From positions 1 to 15,174 of the forward strand of contig MWDY01000271.1 in assembly GCA_002070755.1 (NCBI GenBank): 15,174 nucleotides of DNA, written 5' to 3'. The notes beneath the pieces were generated by a model that saw only the letters and a list, made by a program, of their open reading frames with translations, had not been told where the DNA came from and did not search any database. Positions 7,451-15,174 of the stretch are shown here, piece by piece; the first letter of the stretch is position 1; each line of letters starts with the position of its first letter. Origin of the DNA: Spirochaetes bacterium ADurb.Bin110 (GTDB lineage Bacteria > Spirochaetota > Spirochaetia > Treponematales > Rectinemataceae). Made by a program: the position numbers and the translations under genes.

Positions 7451-9889
7451 ATGAAGATTCTGAAATTTGGCGGTACATCTACAGGCAGCATTGAGGCTTT
7501 GAAGTCACTGGCGAGCATTGTGCAGAAATCATGCGAAAAGATTCTAGTTGTGTCGGCTCTCTCTGGCATCACCGATGTGCTTATCGCTTCAGCGAAATTG
7601 GCAAGCGAAGGCGGAGATTGGCAGTCCAAATTTGTTTCCATTAGAGAACGACATTATTCGATGATCTCGGCTCTTCTGAAGTCCCAGTATAGAGAAAGTG
7701 CCACAGGGGAGATAAAAGCCCTTCTAGACGAGCTTTCTTCTCTACTGCTTGGTATATCGTTAGTACAAGACTTATCGCCAAGGACTCTCGATCTGGTTGC
7801 GTCCTACGGAGAGAGATTGAGTGCAGCCTTAATTGCACGGATATTGTCTCAAGCGGGCTTAAACGCCGAGGTTGTTGATGCTCGAAAGCTTATCGTAACC
7901 GATGATAAATTCGGCGCTGCTCATTGGCTCGAATCGGAGACAATACCACGAGTTAAATCCTTTTTTGCTGATTTTACGCATATTGCTGTAGTAACAGGGT
8001 TTATTACCTCAACAATAGAGGGGGTAACGACAACACTGGGTCGAGGAGGATCGGACCTTACCGCAAGCATTCTAGCAGCATGCCTTGGGGCTGAAGAAAT
8101 TCAGATATGGACCGATGTAGATGGTATCATGACAGCCGATCCTCGTGCGGTTCCCGATGCATTTGTCGTTCCGGAATTATCCTATCTCGAAGCCATGGAG
8201 ATGTCTCATTTCGGCGCGAAGGTCTTGCATCCGCCGGCTATTCTGCCTGCAATGGATCGAGATATTCCTGTTCGGATACTCAATACCTTTAGCCCGGATA
8301 AGCCAGGGACAAGAATTGTAAAACAAGGTGTATCAAGTAACTGGCCTATCCGCGGTATTGCCGCCATTCCCTCTATCTCACTTCTTCTGTTGCAGGGGCC
8401 AGGTTTGCCAGGTGTTGCTGGCATCGCCGCGAGAATGTTCGCTGCCCTTGCCTCTGCAGGCATAAATATAATTCTAATAACGCAAGGATCGAGCGAGCTC
8501 TCCATTTGCTGCGCCGTGCTTCCTCAGGATGCAGAAAAAGGGGTTCTTGCTCTTGAAGAAGAATTCAAATATGAGATCGGTACGGGTACCATTCAGAGCC
8601 CATCCATTGAGCAAGGTCTCAGCATAATTGCAGTTGTCGGTGAAATGATGAAACACAGAGTCGGAATCTCAGGGCGTGTCTTTAAAGCCCTGGGCAGAAA
8701 TGGCATAAATGTCGTTGCCATTGCTCAGGGGTCCTCTGAGCTGAATATATCAATCGTAATAGGTGCTAAAGATAGAAACAAGGCTATGTGTTCCATCCAC
8801 GATGCTTTTTTCCTTGCAGGCGTACGCACCGTCAATGTTTTTCTCGTGGGAACAGGGCTGATCGGCGGAACATTGCTTGCACAGGTGGCGGCGCAGCATG
8901 AGAGGCTTTTCCGAGATCGCTCTATTCGTGTGCAGATAGCAGGTATTGCTAATTCACGCCATATGCTGATAGATTCCAGGGGAATCGATCTAGAAAATTG
9001 GAGAGATGCACTAGAGTCAGGCAAGAAGACCGATATCTCAGCGTTTATCCAAGAGATACTCAGCCTCAATCTGCAGAATGCTTGTTTCTGCGACTGTACG
9101 GCGAGTGAAGATATAACAAAACACTATGAGATCCTGCTTTCCTCTTCGGTCTCAGTGGTAACACCGAATAAGCGAGCAAATAGCGGCTCATTGCACAATT
9201 ATCATAGACTGATGAATATTGCGCGCGAGTTGGATGTGCCTTATCGTTACGAGACAACAGTGGGGGCTGGTCTACCAGTAATTGGCACGATTCAAGACCT
9301 AGTGGCATCAGGCGATGAAATTCTAAGGATAGAAGCAGTACTATCCGGAACCATCAGTTTCATTTTCAACAATCTTAGAGAGGGTAATTCCTTTTCAGAT
9401 CTTGTTACGGAAGCTAAGCTACGTGGATATACGGAGCCAGATCCGCGCGATGACTTGAGCGCAAAAGATATAGTTCGAAAAATGATCATTCTGGCGCGCG
9501 AAGCCGGTTTTCCATTGGAAGAATCGCTAATACAGGTAGAATCCCTTGTTACAAAAAGAATAACAGATGCTACATCTATCGAAGAATTCCTAACACTCTT
9601 ACCAGAAATGGATGAAATGATGAGAAAGTGCTACGATTCGGCATCTCGATCTGGAGGTGCCTTGCGCTATGTTGCAATAGTCACACCGATGGAAGCGCGC
9701 CTTTCGCTCTCCTCATTCGGACCCGATAGTCCATTTTATAGTCTGTCAGGTACAGATAATATGGTGGTTATCACTTCAAAGCGCTATTCTCAAAACCCGC
9801 TTGTCATACGTGGGCCAGGCGCAGGAGCAGAAGTGACGGCAGGCGGCGTTTTTGCCGATATCCTCAAGACGGCTGAATCTTATCTCTGA
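7451..9889 (+). CDS. thrA: bifunctional aspartokinase / homoserine dehydrogenase
   Basis: Catalyses the first and third steps from aspartate towards threonine and methionine: ATP-dependent phosphorylation of aspartate, and NAD(P)H-dependent reduction of aspartate semialdehyde to homoserine. The 812 residues divide into an aspartokinase domain (about 1-290; KFGGTS 5-10, SYGERLSA 118-125, GRGGSD 197-202, TDVDGI 221-226), two ACT regulatory modules (about 310-455, with the repeated QGSSEL signatures at 345-350 and 426-431), and a homoserine dehydrogenase (about 460-812; VGTGLIGG 466-473, TPNKRA 571-576, TTVGAGLP 602-609, GYTEPDPRDDLSAKD 659-673). Length and order match enterobacterial ThrA (about 820). 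The ACT modules imply feedback control, probably by threonine. AGGAGG (7441-7446) lies 4 bases before the ATG. It stands alone between the cassette and a terminator. Confidence 0.95.
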   Translation: MKILKFGGTSTGSIEALKSLASIVQKSCEKILVVSALSGITDVLIASAKLASEGGDWQSKFVSIRERHYSMISALLKSQYRESATGEIKALLDELSSLLLGISLVQDLSPRTLDLVASYGERLSAALIARILSQAGLNAEVVDARKLIVTDDKFGAAHWLESETIPRVKSFFADFTHIAVVTGFITSTIEGVTTTLGRGGSDLTASILAACLGAEEIQIWTDVDGIMTADPRAVPDAFVVPELSYLEAMEMSHFGAKVLHPPAILPAMDRDIPVRILNTFSPDKPGTRIVKQGVSSNWPIRGIAAIPSISLLLLQGPGLPGVAGIAARMFAALASAGINIILITQGSSELSICCAVLPQDAEKGVLALEEEFKYEIGTGTIQSPSIEQGLSIIAVVGEMMKHRVGISGRVFKALGRNGINVVAIAQGSSELNISIVIGAKDRNKAMCSIHDAFFLAGVRTVNVFLVGTGLIGGTLLAQVAAQHERLFRDRSIRVQIAGIANSRHMLIDSRGIDLENWRDALESGKKTDISAFIQEILSLNLQNACFCDCTASEDITKHYEILLSSSVSVVTPNKRANSGSLHNYHRLMNIARELDVPYRYETTVGAGLPVIGTIQDLVASGDEILRIEAVLSGTISFIFNNLREGNSFSDLVTEAKLRGYTEPDPRDDLSAKDIVRKMIILAREAGFPLEESLIQVESLVTKRITDATSIEEFLTLLPEMDEMMRKCYDSASRSGGALRYVAIVTPMEARLSLSSFGPDSPFYSLSGTDNMVVITSKRYSQNPLVIRGPGAGAEVTAGGVFADILKTAESYL

Positions 9890-9915
9890 GAAGCCTCGGT
9901 AAGAGGATATATTCA

Positions 9916-9956
9916 AAAAAAGAGGCTGCCAAATTGTAAATGACAGCCTCTTTTTT
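9916..9956. terminator. bidirectional rho-independent terminator between convergent genes
   Basis: AAAAAAGAGGCTG (9916-9928) pairs perfectly over 13 bp with CAGCCTCTTTTTT (9944-9956); two more pairs follow inside after one mismatch. The A-run on the left and the T-run on the right provide a U-tract in either direction. It can stop thrA transcription from the left and the TRAP operon from the right. The flanks 9890-9915 and 9957-10009 hold nothing else recognisable. Confidence 0.92.
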
Positions 9957-10009
9957 AGAATTTTTAATCTCTTTTTAGTCTTTATATTGAAGTACCACCA
10001 TAGAGCCGA

Positions 10010-12004
10010 TCAAGGCGAGGCTTTCACTTTCAATTTTTTAGATCGCAGGTATTGACTGATGAACAATAATACTACAAGTCCAATTCCTACTAAATCGGTC
10101 GTAAGGCCTGGATCTATCAGCAATACTCCGCCTACAAATCCTAGTACTCTCTCATACCAAACAGTATTCGTCATGAGCCATCCGTTTACCGCAGAAGCGA
10201 CAGCTACGATTCCAATAAGGCTTGTGATCAGCATCCAGATAAAAGAGAATAAGTTGATGTTGAACAAAAGCATCTGAGGATTCATAACGAATATGTATGG
10301 CACCAAGAAGGCTGCGATGGCAAGCTTCGATGCATTTAGGCCTGTTTTCATTGGATTGGCCTTTGCAATACCTGCTCCCGCAAAGGCCGCCAGGGCAACC
10401 GGAGGCGTTACATCTGCAATAATACCAAAATAGAATGCAAACATGTGAGCAGGTAGAATAATATTCGCAGGCGCCACAGCATAAGGATCTAAGCCCGCTT
10501 TTCTTGATAAGAGGATAATGACAGCAGGAGCAGTAATTGTCGAAGTGATAACATAGTTTGCGGTAGTCGGCACTCCCATTCCAAGTATTAGCGATGTGAG
10601 CATTGTAAAGAATAGTGTTGGAATGAGCATCCCTCCAGCTATATCCACCAGCACCGATCCGAGCTTGAGGCCAAGACCCGTTAGAGTCACAACCCCTATG
10701 ATGATACCTGCGCAAGCGGTGGCTGCGAGAACTCCTAAGGCAGCGCGGGCACCAGCTTCCAAGGCTCGCACAATTTCTATCGGAGGAATGCGCGTACTTT
10801 TCTTTAGCCAAGACGATATTATGGACAGAACTATAGCCCAAAGTGCAGCTCTCATCGGTGTATATCCCGATACTAGCAGATAGATTATTGCTATTAGAGG
10901 AATAATTAGATGTCCTCTTTCCTTGATTACTATCTTGAGTTTTGGCAGTTCTTCTCGATTCAGTCCTCTGAGTCCATTTTTCTTGGCTTCGAAGTGCACA
11001 CCAGCCCAGACGCCAAAATAATAGAGTATCGCAGGAACGACTGCTGCACCAATTATTCGAGAATAAGGGATACCAGTAAATTCTGCCATCAAGAATGCGG
11101 CAGCACCCATTATTGGCGGCATCAACTGGCCGCCTGTAGAAGCCGTTGCCTCCACAGCACCGGCAAATTCAGGCTTGTATCCGAGGCGTTTCATCATCGG
11201 AATGGTAAAAGAGCCTGTTCCCACTACATTCGCGACAGATGAGCCCGAGACTGTACCCAATAGAGCGCTAGAGATTACTGCGACCTTTGCAGGACCTCCT
11301 GCTGCCCAGCCTGCAACAGAATTAGCAAGGTCGATGAAAAGTTGACCAAGACCGGTTCTTTCAAGAAATGCGCCAAAGAGAATAAAGAGAAATATAAAGG
11401 TACTCGAGACGCCAATTGGGATCCCAAAAACACCTTCGGTTGTATAAAACAAATGTTGCACCAGAGTCTCAAAATTTGCCCCTCTGTGTGCTAGTTTGCC
11501 TGGTATATATGGGCCAATAAAGGCATAGATGATAAAGACAACCGCAATTACCACCATGGGCACACCAACAACACGGCGCGCAGCCTCTAGCACAAGCAAT
11601 ATTCCTATGACGCCAAAAACGATGTCCATCGGAGTAGCTGTTCCTGCCCTCAATACCAACTTTTGATAGTTTATAATGATGTACATAGGAGCAAGCGCTC
11701 CTGCGACCGCAAGAAATGCATCTAGCGGATGTAGCTTAGTAAAGGACCATTTCTTGCTAGCAGGGTAAAGGAGATATATAAGTGCTAGGCCGAATGAAAG
11801 GTGGACCGATCTCTGGAGCATTGCATCTAAAACTCCAAAAATCGCTGTATAGAGCTGGAATACAGAAAATGCAATCGCCAATGCTGAGACGAATTTTGCA
11901 AAGAAACCCGAATAGATCCTATAATTGGACTCCTTGTCGAATTTCTTCAAAATCTCTTGAGCATCGGTGGTAGTTTCCTGCTCATGTATTGGTAAATCAC
12001 TCAT
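10010..12004 (-). CDS. TRAP transporter permease, TAXI type, fused 4TM/12TM
   Basis: Membrane permease of a tripartite ATP-independent periplasmic transporter, driven by an ion gradient. The 664-residue protein fuses the small (4TM) and large (12TM) subunits, as is normal for the TAXI branch. After a charged N-terminus (about 40 residues) come the 4TM part and then the large subunit, with signature stretches including GTVSGSSVANVVGTGSFTIP, STGGQLMPPIMGAAAFLMAE and GMGVPTTANYVI. A further C-terminal pair of helices follows, as in this subfamily. The reading frame extends to 12082, but ATG 12004 has GGGAGGAG 9 bases upstream and overlaps the stop codon of the DUF1850 gene as ATGA, so 12004 is chosen. 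The substrate is not predictable; characterised TAXI systems take organic acids such as glutamate. Confidence 0.94.
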   Translation of the reverse strand: MSDLPIHEQETTTDAQEILKKFDKESNYRIYSGFFAKFVSALAIAFSVFQLYTAIFGVLDAMLQRSVHLSFGLALIYLLYPASKKWSFTKLHPLDAFLAVAGALAPMYIIINYQKLVLRAGTATPMDIVFGVIGILLVLEAARRVVGVPMVVIAVVFIIYAFIGPYIPGKLAHRGANFETLVQHLFYTTEGVFGIPIGVSSTFIFLFILFGAFLERTGLGQLFIDLANSVAGWAAGGPAKVAVISSALLGTVSGSSVANVVGTGSFTIPMMKRLGYKPEFAGAVEATASTGGQLMPPIMGAAAFLMAEFTGIPYSRIIGAAVVPAILYYFGVWAGVHFEAKKNGLRGLNREELPKLKIVIKERGHLIIPLIAIIYLLVSGYTPMRAALWAIVLSIISSWLKKSTRIPPIEIVRALEAGARAALGVLAATACAGIIIGVVTLTGLGLKLGSVLVDIAGGMLIPTLFFTMLTSLILGMGVPTTANYVITSTITAPAVIILLSRKAGLDPYAVAPANIILPAHMFAFYFGIIADVTPPVALAAFAGAGIAKANPMKTGLNASKLAIAAFLVPYIFVMNPQMLLFNINLFSFIWMLITSLIGIVAVASAVNGWLMTNTVWYERVLGFVGGVLLIDPGLTTDLVGIGLVVLLFISQYLRSKKLKVKASP

Positions 12005-12507
12005 TTTGGAGAACTCCTCCCATTGTAAAATATCAGCATTCTCCCCGCGGAGAGGATAACTTCTGATTCTGGCAGCATCCACATTGTAAAAGGCAAAAGT
12101 TCGTTCTCAACTATGACTCCATGTTGAGGAACAATAGACACTCGGATGGGGATATTGGAGAATGTTCGGTGCATCTTTACGACAAAACGACCATCTTCAA
12201 TAGTAAAAGCCTCCCCACCATCAGAAGGCATGCCAACGCCATATGTGTCATACTTCACTTGAAAAAGCTCGAGATTTCTTCCTTTTATTTGGAAGTATTC
12301 ATCGACCGCAGTCTTATGAACCGAATGAATATAATGATGGATGAATTGTCCATCATAGAGAGGTAATCGTGCAACCGTCTTGTTTTGGCCATTTTTTAGG
12401 ATCAAGACTGACACGATCCTAAGATTCATAGCGATAACACTCAGGGCTATGATCAAGATCAAACACCCCAAGAGCAATTTTTTGCCCCTTTTCCTCCCTT
12501 GTTTCAT
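12001..12507 (-). CDS. DUF1850-type membrane-anchored protein of the TAXI-TRAP operon
   Basis: The function is not established. The 168-residue protein has a basic N-terminus (KQGRKRGKK), one hydrophobic helix (about 10-30) acting as a signal anchor, and an outside domain of about 135 residues. That domain shows the pattern I associate with DUF1850: a FIHHYIHSVHKTAVDEYFQI block, then YDTYGVGMPSDGGEAF. Such genes are known to lie beside TAXI-TRAP genes in many bacteria, and the placement here between binding protein and permease fits. A helper role in transport is an inference. The start codon has only a weak purine stretch upstream and lies 19 bases after a GC-rich hairpin, so its expression may be lower than that of the binding protein. 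It overlaps the permease start by 4 bases. Confidence 0.82.
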   Translation of the reverse strand: MKQGRKRGKKLLLGCLILIIALSVIAMNLRIVSVLILKNGQNKTVARLPLYDGQFIHHYIHSVHKTAVDEYFQIKGRNLELFQVKYDTYGVGMPSDGGEAFTIEDGRFVVKMHRTFSNIPIRVSIVPQHGVIVENELLPFTMWMLPESEVILSAGRMLIFYNGRSSPK

Positions 12508-12526
12508 GTTGTTCTTGATTGAATAA

Positions 12527-12556
12527 ACGGCGCGAAACGAAGGAGTTCCGCGCCGT
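12527..12556 (-). terminator. intercistronic GC-rich hairpin, probable partial terminator or 3'-end stabiliser
   Basis: ACGGCGCG (12527-12534) and CGCGCCGT (12549-12556) form a perfect 8-bp stem with a 14-base loop. Read on the minus strand it follows the binding-protein stop codon by about 40 bases and is trailed by TTTATTC, a weak U-tract. It probably limits read-through into the DUF1850 and permease genes, which would favour excess binding protein. Confidence 0.65.
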
Positions 12557-12596
12557 CCTCAGCGTTTTGGTGTTCTGTAAGTTGATAATTCTAATC

Positions 12597-13538
12597 TTAC
12601 TTTATGACACCCTTTTCTTTGAAATACTTTTCTGCTCCGGCATGCAGAGGAATCGACATACCCTCAAGTGCAGATTCGATTTTGATGTTCTTTCCTTGAG
12701 AATGTGCAGCAATCAGTCTGTCGGTATTCGCGTACATGGTTTCGAGCATTTTGTATACCAAGTCTGTGCTCAACTTGCTGCTCACGGCGAGCATTGATTT
12801 GACCGCAACTGTGGTTACATTCTGGTTTTGCCCCTGATAGGTACCCGCTGGCACTATTTGTAACGCATAGAATGGATATTTGGCCATGAGTTTTGTTGCA
12901 ACCTGACCATCTATAGGCACAAGAACCATCTTTTTGGAAACAGCAAGATCCTGAATGGCTGCTGTCGGGATTCCAGCTGTATTGAAAGCAGCATCGATAT
13001 TGCCATCTTTCATGTTGTTTGCGGATTCACCAAAAGACAGATATTGGACCTTGATGTCATTGTAGGTCAAGCCAGCAGACTCAAGGATCTGACGAGCATT
13101 GGCTTCTGTTCCAGAACCTGCAGCGCCTACGGATACCTTCTTCCCCTTCAGGTCGGTTATGGTTTTGATGCCACTGGATTCTAGAGCAACGAGCTGAATT
13201 GTTTCGTTATACAGACAAGCCATGCCGCGTAGGTCCTTATAAGCTTGATCTTTCAGCAATTCAGTACCATTGTAAGAATAGCTTGCGACATCATTCTGAG
13301 TGAAAATAACGTCAACATTGCCCCCTTTGAGCAGGTTTATGTTAGCAATAGAAGCGCCTGTTGCTTGGGCTGTTGCGTTCATCTTGGGGATATTCTTATT
13401 CCAGACGTCAGCAAGCGCACCACCGAGTGGGAAATAAGTACCCGCAGTGCCGCCAGTCGCAATTGTAATGAATTGCTGCTGGGCGAATGCGCTGGTTGCC
13501 ATAAGCAGACAAATTCCAAGTACTAAGAATCTTTTCAT
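12597..13538 (-). CDS. TAXI-family TRAP transporter solute-binding protein
   Basis: Periplasmic binding protein that captures the substrate and delivers it to the permease encoded downstream. The 313-residue protein begins with a clear signal peptide (KR, hydrophobic core LVLGICLLMATS, cleavage after AFA near residue 19). The mature start FITIATGGTAGTYFPLGGALA (23-43) is the hallmark of the TAXI family, followed by GASIANINLLKGGNVDVIFTQND and the hinge region KKVSVGAAGSGTEANARQIL. Length is typical (about 310-330). The start is supported by GGGAGG upstream on the minus strand and by the signal peptide. It is the first gene of a three-gene operon led by a good promoter. TAXI proteins bind varied organic acids, and the ligand here is unknown. 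Confidence 0.95.
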   Translation of the reverse strand: MKRFLVLGICLLMATSAFAQQQFITIATGGTAGTYFPLGGALADVWNKNIPKMNATAQATGASIANINLLKGGNVDVIFTQNDVASYSYNGTELLKDQAYKDLRGMACLYNETIQLVALESSGIKTITDLKGKKVSVGAAGSGTEANARQILESAGLTYNDIKVQYLSFGESANNMKDGNIDAAFNTAGIPTAAIQDLAVSKKMVLVPIDGQVATKLMAKYPFYALQIVPAGTYQGQNQNVTTVAVKSMLAVSSKLSTDLVYKMLETMYANTDRLIAAHSQGKNIKIESALEGMSIPLHAGAEKYFKEKGVIK

Positions 13539-13594
13539 GCTTCTTCACCTCCCGTACAAAATATTTGGCATGAAATAAAAGCTAAGATTTTTAA

Positions 13595-13623
13595 ATTATA
13601 CACTATGTTTTTAATGAATGCAA
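13595..13623 (-). promoter_or_regulatory. sigma-70-type promoter of the TRAP operon
   Basis: On the minus strand TTGCAT (13623-13618) is followed after 17 bases by a perfect TATAAT (13600-13595), about 57 bases before the binding-protein start. The -10 box and spacing are ideal; the -35 keeps the key TTG. The remaining stretch up to 13742 lies between divergent genes. A weak plus-strand pair there (TTGCTC 13637-13642, TATGGT 13660-13665) could serve the GH31-like gene. Confidence 0.65.
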
Positions 13624-13742
13624 ATAATAAATGGTGTTGCTCATCCTGCTCCGATTGTATATGGTAATCATATCGAACCTTTTATGCATTACAGCCAAGA
13701 TTAGTGGCTGCAAGGTCATCGCGCGGATATCGGAGACTTGCT

Positions 13743-14981
13743 TTGATTTCATTCGAGAATTGGAAACAAGGTTTTGTCATCACCATTGCAGGCCAGCGGC
13801 TTCTATGGCACACAATAAAGCGGCCGGCTATTTTTGCTCATCGATCAGGGGAAATATGGTCAGCATGGAGAGGCGCAGGAAGCTGCACGCCATCCATGGC
13901 GTCTAAGGACAGTGCATTTTTAGCCTTTTCGGAAGGCCTTTCAATGCGAGAAGAATTTCAGGAGTTTGGTGATCATGGCTCGATTTTTATGCTCGATTTT
14001 TCTTCTTTAGACTCAAAGATCGATGCGGTGAAGATTCGATTTCTAGATATATCTAGCGCTAAATGGAGTGGACTTGGTCCTCGATCATCTCATGCCCTGA
14101 AGGGAAGCATAGATCTAAAGCAGGGCAAAAAGGCTGCCGCATTTGCACTAGATGGAAGATTTTTGCTCTGTGAATCGTCAGGAAAACGTCTCTGCTCCTT
14201 TATAAATGGGGCAGTAGAATTGTCGCTCGAACTGCCTGCAGCAGTATATCTTGGCTATGCTCAGAACCCGATGCAAGCTTGCCAGCTTTGGCATATTTGG
14301 ACACTGAAAGATGAGCATACAGCTCGCTGGAATGAGATGTCTCAAGATTTGGAACCCAAAGAAGGAATCGAAAGCTTTAGACAAAAAGATGCTGCGGGAT
14401 TATTTGGGTCGCTCTCTTTCTCTGGAGCAAAACCCAGCGATTTTCAAGAATTGAATTTTTCAATAGCAAAAGATGCACAAGGGCACGAAGATTGGAAGAT
14501 AGCAGATTTAATGCTATGTCAGCCTGATATTGCTCTTCCTCTTCTTTTTAGAAGAGAAATTCCAATGAACCTCGAGCTCGGAAACAATAGGAAGAGACGT
14601 GCTCAAAATCGTTATGCTAAGATACGTTCTAGCCTTGCTCAATATTGGCAATTCTGCGAAAAGCGATGGACAGATGAAGGAATACCCGCCATCTTTCATC
14701 CCTCGATTCTATTTCCAGATGATTACGGTTATGCTAAAAGCGATAACATGCTCTTTTCGGGGCCTGATCTTGTTTTTGCGCCTAATATGGCAAGCAAAGA
14801 TGAATTCTGCTCACTGATTCTGCCTAAAGGAAGTTGGATACATCTCTGGACATCCAGGATATATCCTGCGGGCAAGGTTACCGTTCATGCTCCTTTTGGT
14901 ACACCTGCAGTTTTTTACAGGCCCGAAAGCGAATATGCTTGGCTTTTTGATTCGATTAGGCAGAGAGCAAGCAGATTATGA
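13743..14981 (+). CDS. GH31-like protein with shortened barrel, probably not an active glycosidase
   Basis: I recognise GH31 (alpha-glucosidase family) features at both ends. Near residues 108-112 there is a WSGLG stretch, resembling the FYGLGE turn that closes the N-terminal beta-sandwich of GH31. From about 290 onwards the order is clear: RYAKIRSSLAQYWQF (last barrel helix), GIPAIFHPSILFPDD, GPDLVFAP, LPKGSWIHLWT, then APFGTPAVFYRPES, as in the C-terminal sheet domain. What is missing is most of the barrel: only about 80-100 residues lie between, instead of about 300, and no WxDMNE nucleophile motif or acid/base segment is present. At 412 residues it is well short of the usual 650-800. There is no signal peptide, so it is cytoplasmic. 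TTG 13743 has GGAGA 6 bases upstream; GTG 13704 is an in-frame alternative without a ribosome binding site. The frame is unbroken, arguing against simple decay. Confidence 0.6.
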   Translation: MISFENWKQGFVITIAGQRLLWHTIKRPAIFAHRSGEIWSAWRGAGSCTPSMASKDSAFLAFSEGLSMREEFQEFGDHGSIFMLDFSSLDSKIDAVKIRFLDISSAKWSGLGPRSSHALKGSIDLKQGKKAAAFALDGRFLLCESSGKRLCSFINGAVELSLELPAAVYLGYAQNPMQACQLWHIWTLKDEHTARWNEMSQDLEPKEGIESFRQKDAAGLFGSLSFSGAKPSDFQELNFSIAKDAQGHEDWKIADLMLCQPDIALPLLFRREIPMNLELGNNRKRRAQNRYAKIRSSLAQYWQFCEKRWTDEGIPAIFHPSILFPDDYGYAKSDNMLFSGPDLVFAPNMASKDEFCSLILPKGSWIHLWTSRIYPAGKVTVHAPFGTPAVFYRPESEYAWLFDSIRQRASRL

Positions 14982-15174
14982 ACACCATTACCGCCTATTT
15001 TGCTGCACTTTTTGGGAACTTCCTCTTGTCTCTAGGCTTTTCCCTTCAAAAGAAGCATGTGCATTGGTTGTCTGCGAAGCGTCGCGGCGAAAGTATAAAG
15101 CATGGCGAGATAATAGGGTGGGTCAGCGGTTTTATTCTTATGAATGTCCAGCCAATCTTCAATTATCTTGCCTT
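14978..15174 (+). CDS. integral membrane protein, possibly DMT/NIPA-like (partial, runs off window)
   Basis: Only the first 65 residues are visible. The start ATG overlaps the stop codon of the GH31-like gene as ATGA, so the two are probably translated together. A first hydrophobic helix (about residues 5-22, small-residue rich, ending SLGFSLQKK) is followed by a basic loop with KRRGESIKHGE and a second helix (about 44-65, IIGWVSGFILMNVQPIFNYLA). The helix-QKK-basic loop-helix layout resembles the start of drug/metabolite transporter-like and NIPA magnesium-transporter-like proteins, but the fragment is too short to be sure. Confidence 0.6.
   Translation, partial: MNTITAYFAALFGNFLLSLGFSLQKKHVHWLSAKRRGESIKHGEIIGWVSGFILMNVQPIFNYLA

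Noticed and set aside
10152..10841. Long open frame of 229 codons on the minus strand
   Set aside because: It lies in another frame of the permease gene on the same strand, is rich in Cys, Ser, His and Arg, shows no recognisable family and has no matching ribosome binding site; the permease frame has clear TRAP motifs throughout.
12005..12082. N-terminal extension of the TRAP permease (26 more residues)
   Set aside because: It would overlap the DUF1850 gene by about 80 bases and lacks a ribosome binding site, whereas ATG 12004 has a strong one and an ATGA overlap.
13631..13906. 91-codon open frame on the plus strand overlapping the start of the GH31-like gene
   Set aside because: It has no ribosome binding site and no recognisable motif, and it covers the region where the GH31-like frame is supported by GGAGA-TTG.
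13743..14981. GH31-like gene as a decayed pseudogene
   Set aside because: No internal stop or frameshift is seen, and the downstream gene is coupled by a 4-base overlap; a fixed shortened protein is more likely, though a recent in-frame deletion cannot be excluded.

Overview
The window looks like a piece of an anaerobic bacterial chromosome of moderate G+C content (an impression from reading, not a calculation), densely packed on both strands. Gene content (split methylmalonyl-CoA mutase, biotin-dependent Na+-pumping decarboxylase, TAXI-type TRAP transporter, fused aspartokinase/homoserine dehydrogenase, GH31-like protein) points to a fermentative or succinate/propionate-metabolising anaerobe. 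A spirochaete or a synergistete would fit, but the taxon cannot be fixed from this sequence alone. No tRNA, rRNA, CRISPR array, insertion sequence or phage gene was seen.

Region 1 (53-7305, plus strand) is one compact eight-gene cassette: methylmalonyl-CoA mutase catalytic chain, its separate B12-binding chain, the mutase chaperone GTPase MeaB, methylmalonyl-CoA epimerase, then the four decarboxylase chains in the order alpha (carboxyltransferase), delta (small membrane anchor), gamma (biotin carrier), beta (membrane Na+ pump). Together they can take succinyl-CoA to (R)-methylmalonyl-CoA, epimerise it to the (S) form and decarboxylate it to propionyl-CoA while exporting Na+. The mutase and epimerase steps are reversible. 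Every catalytic residue I could place is present. MeaB carries an unusual insertion of about 50-60 residues.

Region 2 (7306-9956, plus strand) holds a leader with two mutually exclusive inverted-repeat pairings, then a bifunctional aspartokinase/homoserine dehydrogenase (ThrA type). It ends at a strong bidirectional terminator shared with the convergent operon on the other strand.

Region 3 (13623 back to 10010, minus strand) is a TAXI-family TRAP transporter operon with a recognisable promoter: periplasmic binding protein, an intercistronic GC-rich hairpin, a DUF1850-type membrane-anchored protein, and a fused 4TM/12TM permease that overlaps the DUF1850 gene by 4 bases. The substrate cannot be told from sequence.

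Region 4 (13743-15174, plus strand), divergent from region 3, has a protein that resembles the N-terminal and C-terminal parts of GH31 alpha-glucosidases but seems to have lost most of the catalytic barrel. It overlaps by 4 bases a small-residue-rich membrane protein that runs off the end of the window. This shortened GH31-like protein is the least explained item here.
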